A stretch of DNA of 64,000 nucleotides, from positions 12,090,001-12,154,000 of the forward strand of contig OX621237.1 of assembly GCA_951640165.1 (NCBI GenBank), in the 5' to 3' direction. Below the pieces are notes generated by a model, which did no database searches, was not told the DNA's origin, and was given only the letters and a program-made list of their open reading frames with translations. Origin of the DNA: Pseudoips prasinana. Lineage: Eukaryota; Arthropoda; Insecta; Lepidoptera; Nolidae. This document shows positions 25,040 to 36,165 of this stretch, piece after piece; position 1 is the stretch's first letter; the number at the start of each line of letters is the position of its first letter. A program made the position numbers and the translations under genes.

Positions 25040-25310
25040 GCACCCTGTACATGCTTGCTTTTCACGCCAGAGGTCGTGGGTTCGATTCCCACCCAGGACA
25101 GATATTTGTGTGCATGAACATGTATGTTCGTCCTGAGTCTGGGTGTAATTATCTATAGGTATAAGTACCTATGCATTTACAAAAGAAAATTAGTATATGT
25201 AGTAGGTATATCAGTTATCTCTTTCAGTATAGTTATAGTACAAACTCTGCTGAGTTTGGGATCAGATGGCCGTGTGTAAATAATGTCCCAGGATATTATT
25301 ATTATTATAT
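25040..25310 (+). repeat. tRNA-headed SINE, plus strand
   Basis: Head with B-box GGTTCGATTCC, body 'cagatatttgtgtgcatgaa', conserved 3' part 'gagtttgggatcagatggcc' and an ATTATTATT tail. The same layout is seen at 30125-30400. Confidence 0.85.
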
Positions 25311-25757
25311 ACTTAGATATATTTTCCTAAGTTCATTAATGATAACATTTAATGCGATTTAATTTAATAATTGTTTTAGTTTACTGAATAGTAGAATATT
25401 ATGTATCACTAAGGATTCAAACATAACAATAGCTTGAAATTTTCTCTATGAAAATGAAATATGGAATAGGTCCTTTTTTTTGCTTCTACGGTATTACCAC
25501 GAATTTGTTGTCATTAATAATTATGCTTAAAGCATAGTAAATGACCCTTTCTTATTTTCACAACCGCATTATTTTATTTCGTTTCGTAGTCCTATCTTTT
25601 ATTATAAAAAAATATATTTCGTAATTTAGACATACCATACGTGCAGCAATCTCATAATACTCGTTGAGAAAGCAACTATGTCATCTTGCTCAGATCATAC
25701 GAGGGAACAAGCCCCTTCGTTTTTAAGGTAGGTTCTTAATATTGAACGTTTTTGCAG

Positions 25758-25921
25758 AGCTCTCGGAGTCACGGCTGGCGCTGAAAGAGAGCCTGTGCCG
25801 CGGCACTTTGCGCACGCTGGCGGCGCTGGGCGTGGGCGACGCGCACCTGCGAGGCCTGCTCCTCTACCACCTGCACGCCGCCCTGGCAGAACGCGCCAGG
25901 CGCTCGCCAGACCAGTATGAG
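25758..25921 (+). CDS. SmydA: SmydA-type SET/MYND protein, exon 2
   Basis: Adds 54 residues in phase with exon 1 (AAT G|AG CTC). They read ELSESRLALKESLCRG, then HLRGLLLYHLHAALAERARR, the helical C-terminal region of SMYD proteins. The acceptor 'tttttgcag' and donor TATGAG|gtaaac fit the consensus. G+C content and codon use are strikingly high compared with the surrounding intron. Confidence 0.93.
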
Positions 25922-25962
25922 GTAAACATTTGATAAATTCAAGAGAGGTAGGGCACAGCGTT

Positions 25963-26235
25963 CATTCGCTCAAAGAGCAGCCCGACGGGGAAGTACCTTA
26001 CAGAAGACTTTCTTTAATAATAACTTCAATGTGTGTTTCTGCGTGTGAGTAAGGTCGCCAGAGTTCATTGGGGTGGGAGGAAGGGTTAGCAACACTGGTT
26101 TGCTGACTCTTAAAGCTCGGCAACGCACCCGTGACACCTGTTGCGAGTGTCTATGGGCGGCGGTGATCACTTACCATCAGGTGACCCTATTGCTCGTTTG
26201 TCGTCCTATTACCGTAAGTAGTTTTTATTCTGTGC
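25963..26235 (+). repeat. Diverged copy of the 19230-19505 repeat
   Basis: Shares 'cgctcaaagagcagcccgac', 'ggcaacgcacccg' and 'gggcggcggtgatcactta' with that repeat. It lies just inside intron 2. Confidence 0.75.
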
Positions 26236-26239
26236 TATT

Positions 26240-26770
26240 ACATGAAAAAAAATTAGTACAGTCCATTATTGCCATAAATGACCGTTTAGCAGACGACTGC
26301 AGGCGCTGAATATACAGAACCAAATCATGCCTAGCATATATTTATTCTCAATGACCCTGACCGGGATATTGGTGAAAAAATAGAACATGATTGAGACACA
26401 TGCGATTGCGAGCTTGTTTCATATGCGTCCCCATTCCTAACGGAAATTAGCTACGAAAACATGTTGTCTTAAGATGGAATACTTATAATAAACTAATAAA
26501 TAAAACGAAAGTATAAAAGTGAAAGCTTTATCATATTTTTATTACTGATGTTTTTTTATTATTATCTTTTTGTCAAATTTGTTACATAGTTATAAAGTGA
26601 TTTAGTTAAACCGTGTTGGGCCTAACAGCTTTACTACCTGTTATTTTTAATAAATTAGCTAACCACCACTAAAGAGTACATCGATGACAAAGACGTCTGG
26701 CTCTCACTCTACTCTCACCTACCTGCACATTGCTAGCTGGAGATCTTGTAGCCATATAGACATGAACTAT
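26240..26770. other. Intronic non-coding DNA
   Basis: Nothing recognised. Confidence 0.4.
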
Positions 26771-26774
26771 CTAT

Positions 26775-27083
26775 ACATATAATGAAATCGTAGGAAAGTC
26801 AAAACTGTACATTGAATATTTTTTTAAAAGGCTACTTGGGGCGTGATCTGCTATCGATATCGGAGCCAAAAATATAGGTTTTAGAATTTTTGTCTGTTTG
26901 TCTGTATGTATGTCCGGGCTAAACTCAAAAAGTACTTTATGGATTTACTTCAAATTTTGCATGGATATTACTAAGAGGTCGGGTCAACATATAGGCTACA
27001 TATTATCACGCTATCACTAACGGGGAGGAGCTGTGATAATTTATAAAATTTAACGCGGGTAAAACCGCAGGGCACAGCTAGTC
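26775..27083 (+). repeat. Interspersed repeat, partner of 11925-12222
   Basis: Full-length match to the earlier copy, from 'aaatcgtaggaaagtcaaa' to 'aaaccgcagggcacagctag'. Confidence 0.8.
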
Positions 27084-27129
27084 TGTAATATGTGAAACAG
27101 ATGTGAACTATCTGTAATTTGATTGCTAT

Positions 27130-27700
27130 CATATACGTAATTTAAAATTATTGACTTTATCTCAAAATGAATAATGTTATTGTTTCGATGTTTTTCTTTT
27201 GTATTCCTAAACATAATCTAAAATAATAAGCATTCAGACAACCGACCGAGTAGATATTGTGTTTACCTACTAAATAATTACTTTAAGTGGACCAAATCCC
27301 GTGTCCATGCCCGCTTGAGTATGTTTCGCCGGTCCGTCTCGACTGGGTCGAGACGGTGGTAGCATTAAAGCGCGACTATCGTTATAAACACAAGGTCCGC
27401 CATAATAATAATACTTTAATATATATAGATAGAACAATTCAGACAATATGTAGTAAAATATAGCTAAAACTATAAATTTCGTTACTTAAACTTAAACACA
27501 ATCTCTTTGACAATAACTTAATACAAGCTAGCTAAATATCATTGCTATTATAAAATAAATTTTATAAATCTTTTCATACAATCTGTGTTCCTAAAAATCT
27601 ATGTAACTAGAAATAATAATGCATACCTACTTAATGATATTACTACAAACATGCTATTTACAAGCGCTTTTTAAAGTCGACCGAGACCGATCTTAGCTTT
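27130..27700 (+). mobile_element. LINE 3' end, about 570 bp
   Basis: The block matches 62750-63365 in reverse orientation. It includes 'cgggacacgg' neighbours, 'catgcccgcttgagtatgt' and 'tttacaagcgctttttaaag'. It ends just before the 'gtctacgtgaataaa' tail seen in the other copies. No coding frame remains. Confidence 0.7.
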
Positions 27701-28080
27701 ATTGTACAAAGTACCTATAATAGGGGCTTTAACCATAAAATTCATTAATATATATATTAGTAATTGTTAATATATATATTAGTATTTACCTGCACGTAGA
27801 AAATGTACAAATAATTATACATATATTATACATATATTATAAATTATCTATGCGTATTTTGCACGTAAGCAAAATTTTTTATAGTAATAATAAAATTTGA
27901 TTTAAACGAATAGCTTAGGCCCTAAGCCATTTGGTTATACCTAGTTTAAAAGGGCGGACTATCACATAATCCTAGAAATGAAATATAGAGAGTACTGAAA
28001 TAAATAACAATGCCTATTACAAGTTTTTAAGTGTGGTCACTCTAATTGTCAGAGTTGTTCAAGCCACCAATTAGGCCTAG

Positions 28081-28344
28081 GTAAGTGATCGGCGAGTTTA
28101 AGCAACTAGGCTCATAGTCTATTAATAGATGGGTGACCGCCAAAGTGGTTTTATTTCTGAGGGTCTCCGTAGTTCGGGGTTAACAACAGTAGGTGGTAGA
28201 TGGATCTACCACCTACTGTTGTTTAATCATTATAACCGGGACCAACAGCTTAACGTAAACCCCGAACTACGGAGACCCACTTTGGCGGTCACCCATCTAT
28301 TAATAGACTATGAGCCTAGTTGCTTAAACTCGCCGATCACTTAC
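28081..28344. repeat. Long hairpin made of two inverted 5S-rRNA-like SINE ends
   Basis: Arms 28081-28148 and 28277-28344 are near-perfect complements. A second stem (about 28159-28177 with 28258-28278) and a third (28183-28201 with 28205-28223) nest inside. The left arm reads 'gtttaagcaactaggctc' and then 'aatagatgggtgaccgcc'. This resembles the internal-promoter part of 5S rRNA (…TTAAGCA…TTAGATGGGGGACCGC). I infer two head-to-head copies of a 5S-derived SINE. Confidence 0.6.
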
Positions 28345-28599
28345 CGACCGGTTAGAGTATCGGACTATGAACGCCTAAAAAAATTAAAAATAATATTATA
28401 AATTGGGACTCCATCCCAACTATTGAGTGCAGAAGGCTCTCACCTATAATTTATTAAGTTAGCTGAAGAATTAATTTAAGTTACAACTTATCACGTACGT
28501 ATATATATTTTAATCTAAACTAAACCTCTTCTAGTAATGCTTAACCACGGACAAACAGCCTATTTTATTATTTTGCTCATATTGTTTTCATCGTTACAG

Positions 28600-28755
28600 G
28601 AGCTGAAATCTGAAATCGAGAGCGCCATAGAACAAGCCTTCAATATACTCCAGGGAGATATATCCGCTCCACCAGACCTTGAACTACGACGTCGCTACCT
28701 TGGCCCAGGCTGTGATAAACCCCAACAGGAACGCTTCTTTATTCTTGGTGCCTAA
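28600..28755 (+). CDS. SmydA: SmydA-type SET/MYND protein, exon 3 and stop
   Basis: Joined in phase 0 after TAT GAG, it encodes ELKSEIESAIEQAFNILQG, then SAPPDLELRRRYLGPGCDK and ends FFILGA before TAA. The acceptor is 'tcgttacag'. The run ending in DLELRRRYLGPGCDKPQ is characteristic, from memory, of the C-terminal end of insect SmydA proteins, which supports the three-exon model. An AATAAA lies at 28890-28895. Confidence 0.93.
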   Translation, partial: ELKSEIESAIEQAFNILQGDISAPPDLELRRRYLGPGCDKPQQERFFILGA

Positions 28756-28889
28756 TGGCAATGTGATAGATGTACCTACCTTATCTTTAGATCATGTTAT
28801 TATAACTCGTAATTTAGTACCTATTTAAGTTCTAGGATTAAGAAGAATATCTGTGACATATATTTTTAAATGTTGTCAGTGTACGAAAT

Positions 28890-28895
28890 AATAAA
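28890..28895 (+). terminator. Polyadenylation signal AATAAA of SmydA
   Basis: A canonical hexamer 135 bases after the stop codon. Confidence 0.6.
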
Positions 28896-28899
28896 TTTT

Positions 28900-29870
28900 A
28901 GTAAATATAATTTATCTTATTATTATGTGCCGCAGAGACGTAAGTATTTCGCCTCATTTATTACTAGAGGTAGACGAAAATAAAATAGTCCTCGAATCTG
29001 TTCACATCGCCATATGCTTATGCCAATCTAATCTATCCTGATTCATCCACCAGAGTTAGATCATTTTTTGTCTATTACCACTCACACAAAAAAAAATATC
29101 TACTTTTATCTTCTTGATGGACCTAACGCCCAAAAGCGAACTTCCGAGCCGTAGTGTAGGGTACCTAAATCTCATCATGCGATTTTGAGATTTAATACTG
29201 TATGGTTTTTTTTTTATGTTACAGATAAAAAAAAAACTAAATGACAATCTGTAATTTCTCTCAATTTTTTTGAACTTTTCGCTACTTCGGCCCTTTGTTT
29301 CACTCAATTAGGTACTCACCTTCATTATATCAAACATGTAAAGTATCACATGTATGACCTATACCTATCATAATAATGTATGAATATATGACCATGCTTT
29401 TGATGCTCCCTCATGAGGAGATTATCTTGGTTCATGACCAGATCATGACTATTATCTATAAGATAAAGCAAAGCTAATAGTAGTGTTGAAACTAATAAGT
29501 AAGTCATGATCTGATGGCGGAGACAAGATCGTCCTTTATCGCCCGCACGACGTCGCATGAAGATGCCCTCCTGATAAGGTCTAAACTGTTGGCCGAATCC
29601 AAAATAAAATTAATTACGTGAGTTACCCGTTACTATATTTCACTAGGTTTTATTTCCTAAACCTGCATCCAAGAAAAATTTAACCGAATTCAAAAATGGG
29701 GAAGTTCTTAATTCCATTAACTTTCTTATTTTTATTTATATCGAGAAAGCTCGTGAGACGGTCCAACAAAAAATTCGAATACATCACTCGCTACAGCTTT
29801 TGTGAATTCATTCACTACGCAGCATTTCTCGTAAGCTGATCGCAAGTTGGGCGTGCGAGAGTTTTACCAA
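28900..29870. other. Intergenic DNA, nothing recognised
   Basis: Short open frames only; no repeat family or exon was recognised. Confidence 0.4.
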
Positions 29871-29879
29871 AACCAATGT

Positions 29880-30026
29880 CCCAACAGAGGTCGCCCTGGT
29901 GGTTGCCATCCAACTAGACTGCAGTTGTGTGGTCTCCCAACAGAGGTCACCCTGGTGGTTGCCATCCATCTAGACTGCAGTTGTGCAGTCTAGATGGATG
30001 GCAACTATCAGGGTGACTACTGTTGG
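29880..30026. repeat. Direct repeat plus hairpin
   Basis: A 57-bp unit starting 'ccaacagaggtc' is present twice head-to-tail (29881 and 29938). The second unit then pairs with an inverted copy at about 29984-30026, with only a few bases between the arms. Three copies of one motif therefore form a direct repeat and a stem. Confidence 0.85.
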
Positions 30027-30124
30027 AACGTTGATGTGCAACCGTGTAGGAGATGCTTAATAGGTATACTCACCATTGACATTTATAACTTATGCAAAAT
30101 TCTTTCCAGCCCACAAGCTTGAAA

Positions 30125-30400
30125 ACACGGCCGGTTGGTGTGTTTGGTAAATGCTTGCCTTTCACGCTGCAAGTCGAAAGTTCGATTCCCACCCAGGACA
30201 GCTATTTGAGTGTATGAACATGTCTGTTTGCCCTGAGTCTGAATGTATCTATATAAGTATGTATTTACAAAAGAAAAGTATTAGGAATATGATATAGTAC
30301 CTATATCAGTTATCTGGTTTCCATAGTACAAGCCCTGCTTAGTTTGGGATCAGATGACCGTGTCTGAATAATGTTTGGGACATTATTATTATCTGAGGAT
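30125..30400 (+). repeat. tRNA-headed SINE, plus strand
   Basis: Same order as 25040-25310: B-box-like 'gttcgattcccaccc', then 'acatgtctgtttgccctgag', then 'agtttgggatcagatgacc' and a TTATTATTA tail. Confidence 0.85.
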
Positions 30401-30564
30401 AATAATGCAGCGGTCGTTTCGGAGATATTACGCCTCACTGTCTAACGCCAGGATGCAATTGGATAGCTTTTGAGTTCTGGTTCTGAGGTCAGACTGCCAT
30501 GGTGGCGTTACTATACAAACACTTTAATACCACACAATATCGATGGACGATTTGGCACCTTTGG

Positions 30565-30740
30565 AGAAACCACATTACGGGCCAGATGTCTTTCTTTCTC
30601 ATAGTCCACAAGCATAATTGCTGATGAGGTATACTTCTCGATTTTCTTCATAACTTGCCGCAGCGTATATACATACATACGTGCTCTATGGTGCTAAAGC
30701 GTTTCCGGAAACCAGCTTGTTCGCGAAGCTGAAAGTTGGC
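30565..30740 (-). mobile_element. RTE-like reverse-transcriptase fragment
   Basis: The minus-strand translation contains REQAGFRKRFSTIEHV, then LRQVMKKIEKY and MLVDYEK. These correspond to the RT block 'QAGFR…ST.DH…VDYEKAFD' of RTE-like LINEs. The frame is broken after DYEK. Confidence 0.65.
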
Positions 30741-31029
30741 GATTTGTAATAAATCTTTAAAACAACTTAAAAACATCGTTTAGCTGTGAGATAGGTATTT
30801 AAATCTTCCATAGGGTTTCGTCGCGCTTTTTAATAAAAGCAGCATCACATTATTGTGCCATGCTTCTAGTATGAATCCGATAAGCAAATATTTCTATGCA
30901 TTTACAATTTATAGAATAATAACATTGTAATGTTCTCTCGCATTAATGAAGTAACCGTGGAATTATAATTTGTGAAAGCAAAGTCATAGTGATTTAATAG
31001 TTTAGAACTGCTGCGATTTAAAGCAACAT

Positions 31030-32262
31030 AACCGACGATTTCATGGTTGCCACAACGTTTTCGCCGAGTAACGGTGTGTTACACCGGGTTTTGCCGAACT
31101 TCGGGGTCCATGGGAAGAACTTCGCCGTCTCTGTGGAAGTGTCTGGCCCTTTACGGGGCGCCCATCTGGTCGGAACGCCTGACGGATGCCACCCGCTGCA
31201 GAGCTATTTTAAATAGCCTGCAGCGTGTGGTGGCCATACTGGCCATACGGATCGCACGAGGATACCGTGCGGTATCTTTTGAGGCGGCGACACTCATAGC
31301 GCGCCTCCGATCTAGCTATTCGATCTAATGGCGGCAGTCGACGAGGCGGTTTTCTGCGAAATACGCGTCCGCCAGAGGATCGGAGGGGCGCCAGACCAGA
31401 CGCTCAGTGAGTATAAACGGGATGCATACCGGCGCGTACTAACACAGTGGCGCGCACGACTTGAATGGCGCTTGAACGCGCGCCAGCGTGCCGTTGGTGC
31501 TACCCTGCCTCACCTCCAGGCCTGGGTGGGATGAAGGGCGGTTAGGTCACCTACAGACTGACTCAGATTACACACCGAACATGGGTGCTTCGGTAATATC
31601 TGTGCCGGATAAACCGAGAAGCGACGAACATTGTCACCATTGCGGGAGCGATTTATTTGAACGCCATTCACGAAAACGATGTTCGGCGACTTAGCCGGTA
31701 GAGCCCCTGGACTCCGCCTGGCACACACTCGCCGAGTGCCCAGTCTGGGAGGCCGAGAGGCGTGTCCTGATCGCTGAGATCGGGCGGGATCTGTAGGTGC
31801 GACGCTGGCGGGTGACTTCTCCAAATGGGACGCCGTGGTCTCCTTCTGTGAGGCAGTCATGCTCCGGAAGGAGGCCGTCGAGTGGGAACGTACCGATCTC
31901 GCTCGCAGACGGGGGAGGCGTCGGGGCGGCGGCGGCAGCCGGTAGACCAACTCCCGTCGGGGCTGCCGCCACGTGCAAGCAGCTACGAGAAGACAGCGAT
32001 TGTTTGTGGCCCAGTCGATGTGCCGGACTGGTAGGAGTCGGCAATAAGGGAGTGCAATCCATAGCCATCTCAGGGTAAGTATCCCGACTCCCGACCATCT
32101 GGGACATGGCTCAAAAGGGAAGAACCGGAGCAGCATAGATACCGCGTCCCCGCGGCTTCCTCCACTAGGCGCCAGAAGAAATCCACGGCACGTAAGGTTT
32201 AGTCGGTGCGAGTCCGACATACTCACATTACTCACCTGTAGACACTTTTGCGAGTGCCATGA
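31030..32262 (+). mobile_element. R1-like LINE, C-terminal coding part and 3'UTR, degenerate
   Basis: Plus-strand pieces in different frames read LALYGAPIWSERL and AILNSLQRVVAILAIRIARGY (after the RT domain), then WRARLEWRLNARQRAVG and HCHHCGSDLFERHSRKRC. The last piece is the C-terminal CCHC-like knuckle, followed by LAECPVWEAERRVL, FCEAVMLRKEAVEWER and an Arg-rich end. This order is the C-terminal third of R1-clade ORF2. At least two frameshifts or stops separate the pieces. The G+C-rich composition contrasts sharply with the flanks. The long minus-strand frames here are shadows. Confidence 0.82.
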
Positions 32263-33065
32263 GCATTCCCCGTGCTTTTCAAAAAAACAATGGTTGCAAT
32301 AACGTTAATGTTAACCTTAACGTTAATTGTGTAATCGGTTTGAAATTATGATCACCTCGGCTCATAGAAGACTTTTCTTAAAAGCATATCGTTCTCTGGC
32401 CCGCCATTTTTATCAATCATTGTACTGCGAAGTCGTTCCAATGAATAAAATGTGATATCGCCGATACATTTCGTAATTAACTTACTACCGAGATCCACAT
32501 CACAACTATTAGTAAGTTATAATAACGATGGGGTCCAAACTTTAACCATAATGTTGCCATGCCAATGACAGATAAATTACAGCCACAATGCCCCACTTTG
32601 AATTTGAGAAGGATGACAACAGATAATTTAAACGATTAGTTTCCTTTTATGCTGAAATATGTTTAGGAATTGTTTTTAGGCGATATGTAAACATACTTAG
32701 ATAGAAGAAGAGTACAATAGAAGAATACACATTTGGCCTATGGGTGTTACATTTTTGTAAAAGATAAAGTTCAAAATAATGCCTCTCGCCGTTTGTCACG
32801 TATTACTATTATTATTTTTAATTGTATTATTTTTAACTAGTTTTGCATGTAGCATACTTATATTAGTAGCTCCATGATCTATGTATTTAATCGTTAATTA
32901 TTGTGGTTTCCGATTTATGAAAAAAAAAGTACGATCAAAAAAAAAATATTTGAGTTTCAGTTATATGTATGGGGAACCCCCAAAATTATTGTTGTTTTTC
33001 TATATATTTGTTGTAAAATCTTAATGCGGTTCACAGAATACATCTAGTTACCAAGTTACAATAGT
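32263..33065. other. Intergenic DNA, nothing recognised
   Basis: A+T-rich, without a gene or a repeat that I recognise. Confidence 0.4.
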
Positions 33066-33069
33066 ACAG

Positions 33070-33176
33070 CTCTTAAAGTTTCGGAAAAAAGTGGCTGTGA
33101 CATACAGACGGACAGACAGACATGACGAATCTATAAGGATTCCGTTTTTTGCCATTTGGTGACGGAACCCTAATAA
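33070..33176 (+). repeat. Interspersed repeat ending GACGGAACCCTAATAAA
   Basis: Contains 'gacagacagacatgacga' and 'aaggattccgttttttgcc' and ends 'tgacggaaccctaataaa', a very common lepidopteran repeat end. Confidence 0.6.
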
Positions 33177-33360
33177 AATATATATCACAATGCCGTCACA
33201 ACAGGACGTGTAATATATTTTCATAGCGATGCCGAAAGGTATCGTTACATGGTTACAAGGTTCCTTATTGATGGTTCTAGATAAGAATTACGTTATGGTA
33301 CCAAGATCCACATGCCTACTGATAAACTATAGATTTTTACTTCAATTCAAAGTAGGTAAT

Positions 33361-33391
33361 CCAAAGATATTATAATATAACAAGATTGCGC
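33361..33391. repeat. Inverted repeat arm, partner at 35338-35368
   Basis: 31 bases, from CAAAGATATTATAATA to ATTGCGCA, are the exact reverse complement of 35338-35368. A weaker match continues for a few bases on each side. Confidence 0.85.
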
Positions 33392-33399
33392 ACTGAGGG

Positions 33400-35330
33400 A
33401 GCAAAAACGGCCCGAGCAAGAAGTAGCTGTTTTGGATGGCATCTCCTTCTAATAGAGTGACCATGCGTCGTGGAATTATGCGAATGTTTTAACGCGCCAA
33501 ATTTAAAATTTTGTTTTTATGAGAATGAATAAACTTACTTTTGAAGTATAATCATACTACCTGTGCAGTGCTTTTAAAGTTACTGTTCGCCCCACTGCAT
33601 ACCTAGGTATACGTATTCGAGATGTTTTCGTTACTTATACTTTCTTTATTTTGTATGCCTCTCTGCAAGCAATATAAATTAAATTATACCAAGATTATTT
33701 GTAGATTTTTTAAACGTTTGGAAATTATATAATTATTTATAGTACAATTCCCGCCTAATGTAAGTGTGAGTAGTGGTAGATATTTTGGACAAAGGCAGCA
33801 GACTTTCCAAATATTATATATTCGTAATGTATCCAAATAGTTTTCAAGTATATTATATGTTTTATTTACTTATATTCTTTTTCGCAACAAGTGTTTTGTG
33901 TCAGTCGGGTATAGTATTCTAGGATAATTATTGTAATATATATATTCAATATAGATTAGATTGTGAAAATCAGGTAACACTAATAGACTACAAGCCCGAT
34001 TTTTTAATTTATTCCATGGATAGTACTATACTCACTACCTTAATTGAAAATATCTTCTAAGTGGCTTAATCTAAACAACTGAGATAATTTTATATCTTTT
34101 GTTATTAATAAGAGTGTAGCAATTGTCTATTTCTTACCTATTTACTCATAACAAACACTGACACGAGGAAACAGTAGCCTCGTTTTAGTGTTAGATATAG
34201 TGAAATAGACAATTATTCATCATCATCATCATTACAGCTTAAATAAGTCCACTGCTGGACAAGCCTCCCTCAAGAATCATCTTGAGGAGATATGCCATAA
34301 TCGCCACGCTTGGCAGGCGGGTTGGCGATCGCAGTATGATGGTCGTAGTACTCAGAAGGAAGCTGCTTCCCGTCCTCTGGTAGATATTCCCTCGGGTCGA
34401 CTTCTACGCCCCCCACGGGATGACATGGGGTGATGATATTCTGATTCTGATATTTGTCGCCGTCACCACACAGCAGACAATTATTACGTAGGTATAAAAT
34501 ACTTAATATACATTACGACAGGTTGGAAAAATCGTTTGTTGTAAGAGGCAACAATCTCGAGTAGGTATGCTTAGTGGTTGGTAGTGGGGAATAGTATTTT
34601 GTGTCAATGTGCAAAAACTCAAAAACAAATGTGAATGTTATTTGTAATAAAACAGTTAATTGCTATATCAGATTATTATTTACCGGGAACAATATTCATC
34701 CATTTTTGTTTCAATCCCTCGTTTTTGGGAAATCTAGAAAAACGATCCATTAAATACGTAACGAATGGTCACCCTGTTGCTGAACTTAGCCAAAATATAG
34801 AAACATTACAAGATAACAATTACTTGTGAAAAGATATACCACTCCCCAGATGACCCTCACTTTTACACCCTTTTACGCAACAAGTTCAAACCATTTTTAA
34901 GCAAATTGGAACTGGATTGGAGCACAATACGATAAATAATTTCAAAACAAACATTCGCCATATTTGTTTACAAATTGAGTGTGGTAAACGTCATTTCTTA
35001 TAAATACTGCTATTGAATTTACTAAACCCAAATTAAATGTATTTAAAAAGCTATCAAAGAATAAGACATAGTTTAAAAAAACGTTTTGTACGTCTTAAAT
35101 AAATAAAAATTATTTAATTATAGTTATATGAAAACATAATCCTAGGTGTTTGACCAAAAATTCTACTATTTTATACGTCAAGTAAGTTATTTTTAGGCTG
35201 GCCATCTGTTAGACAGGGACAGATTCCAAAACGAGAGCCTCTCAAGTGGTCCGTTTTTTCCTATTGGTACACTACAAAGAGAAATGGACTGTATCTTAAA
35301 GACTTTGAGTTCATTTTACTTTGAACTAAA
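33400..35330. other. Intergenic DNA between the two inverted arms
   Basis: Contains a GATGAT-tailed fragment at 34209-34440; otherwise no gene or repeat was recognised. Confidence 0.4.
34209..34440 (-). repeat. GATGAT-tailed LINE/SINE fragment, minus strand
   Basis: On the minus strand it contains 'actgcgatcgccaacccgcc', 'gcgattatggcatatctcct' and 'ggcttgtccagcagtggac', then GATGAT repeats. Same family as 46255-46502. Confidence 0.75.
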
Positions 35331-35337
35331 TCTTGGA

Positions 35338-35368
35338 GTGCGCAATCTTGTTATATTATAATATCTTT
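35338..35368. repeat. Inverted repeat arm, partner of 33361-33391
   Basis: Exact reverse complement of the distal arm; it lies about 330 bp upstream of the dipeptidase ATG. Confidence 0.85.
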
Positions 35369-35389
35369 GAGGTAATCAAAGGTTAGAAG

Positions 35390-35696
35390 TCAATGTCAAC
35401 GTCACTGTCAAAATCAACAATGAGAACGTCAGTCTTGTTGACAGCAGTGATAAGGATAAGACAAAATAGATATTAAAAAATAACCAACAATGCTTCAATA
35501 ACACGTAATCGTTGCTGTTTTTTAATCTTAAACATTTACTATACTATTGTATACACTGATAGGCAGTCAATATATCTGTCAACCGATAAGAATTTATCAC
35601 AAGTTAATGATTTTTAAAAAGTTTTGTTATCTTGACGTGCTGTTTTCCAATACTCTCAGTGCATCTGTGAGAACCTTGCAAACACATTATAGTACC
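35390..35696 (+). promoter_or_regulatory. Probable promoter/5' leader of the dipeptidase gene
   Basis: A cluster of TGTCAA/GTCAACG-type repeats at about 35392-35450 precedes the gene. An in-frame ATG at 35607 could extend the protein by 30 residues. No TATA box or transcription start can be assigned. Confidence 0.35.
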
Positions 35697-35794
35697 ATGT
35701 CCGCTCGCCAAGCTTTGTTACTTTCGTCATCGAACTGCCATGGATACACAATGCTAGAATTTGCCAAAACTGAGATTTGTTCATTTTTAACGAG
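35697..35794 (+). CDS. Alpha-aspartyl dipeptidase (peptidase S51), exon 1
   Basis: Cytosolic serine dipeptidases of this family (PepE) split dipeptides with an N-terminal aspartate. Exon 1 encodes MSARQALLLSSSNCHGYTML, the first beta strand and the 'LLSSS' start typical of the family. It ends ACGAG|gtaaca in phase 2. The spliced protein is 240 residues, close to the family size. The frame is also open upstream: a second ATG at 35607 would add MIFKKFCYLDVLFSN and 15 more residues, a basic, Ser/Thr-containing stretch that could be a mitochondrial presequence. The downstream ATG is preferred because it matches the usual N-terminus. Confidence 0.9.
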
Positions 35795-36165
35795 GTAACA
35801 ATTTTTTCAAGTCCTTTTTACATGCTTATAAGCACTAACAAAACATTTTGACCAAGCTCTCCTAAATTTGATAATTTATACTCGCAAACACTAATAATGA
35901 GTGCTGCTATAATGAGCTTGATGCAGTCTATTAGATTTTTTGACAACCATGTTTTGTACGAGATTTTTGACATAAAACTCGTTAACTATGGGTATTTATA
36001 TCTCTTAACTATGTGATTATCTACCTACTGTAGGTTTATAATCACATAAGATTTTTAGGGTACAAAATTTACAAGTTATAAATATAATTTTATTGTAAGT
36101 GTAATCAACTGTAGTTTGGAGATCTCAGTTAATATCTGCAGTGAACTGTCCTTTCTGCATTTCAG

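Larger units (their letters stand above)
15922..25757 (+). other. SmydA intron 1 (9.8 kb)
   Basis: GT donor at 15922 and AG acceptor at 25756-25757, preceded by 'cgtttttgcag'. It contains two tRNA-like SINEs, a 2229-bp tandem duplication and much unremarkable A+T-rich DNA. No nested gene is supported. Confidence 0.85.

Noticed and set aside
31510..32235. 241- and 138-codon minus-strand frames
   Set aside because: Shadows of a G+C-rich R1-like LINE on the plus strand, which has recognisable C-terminal motifs.
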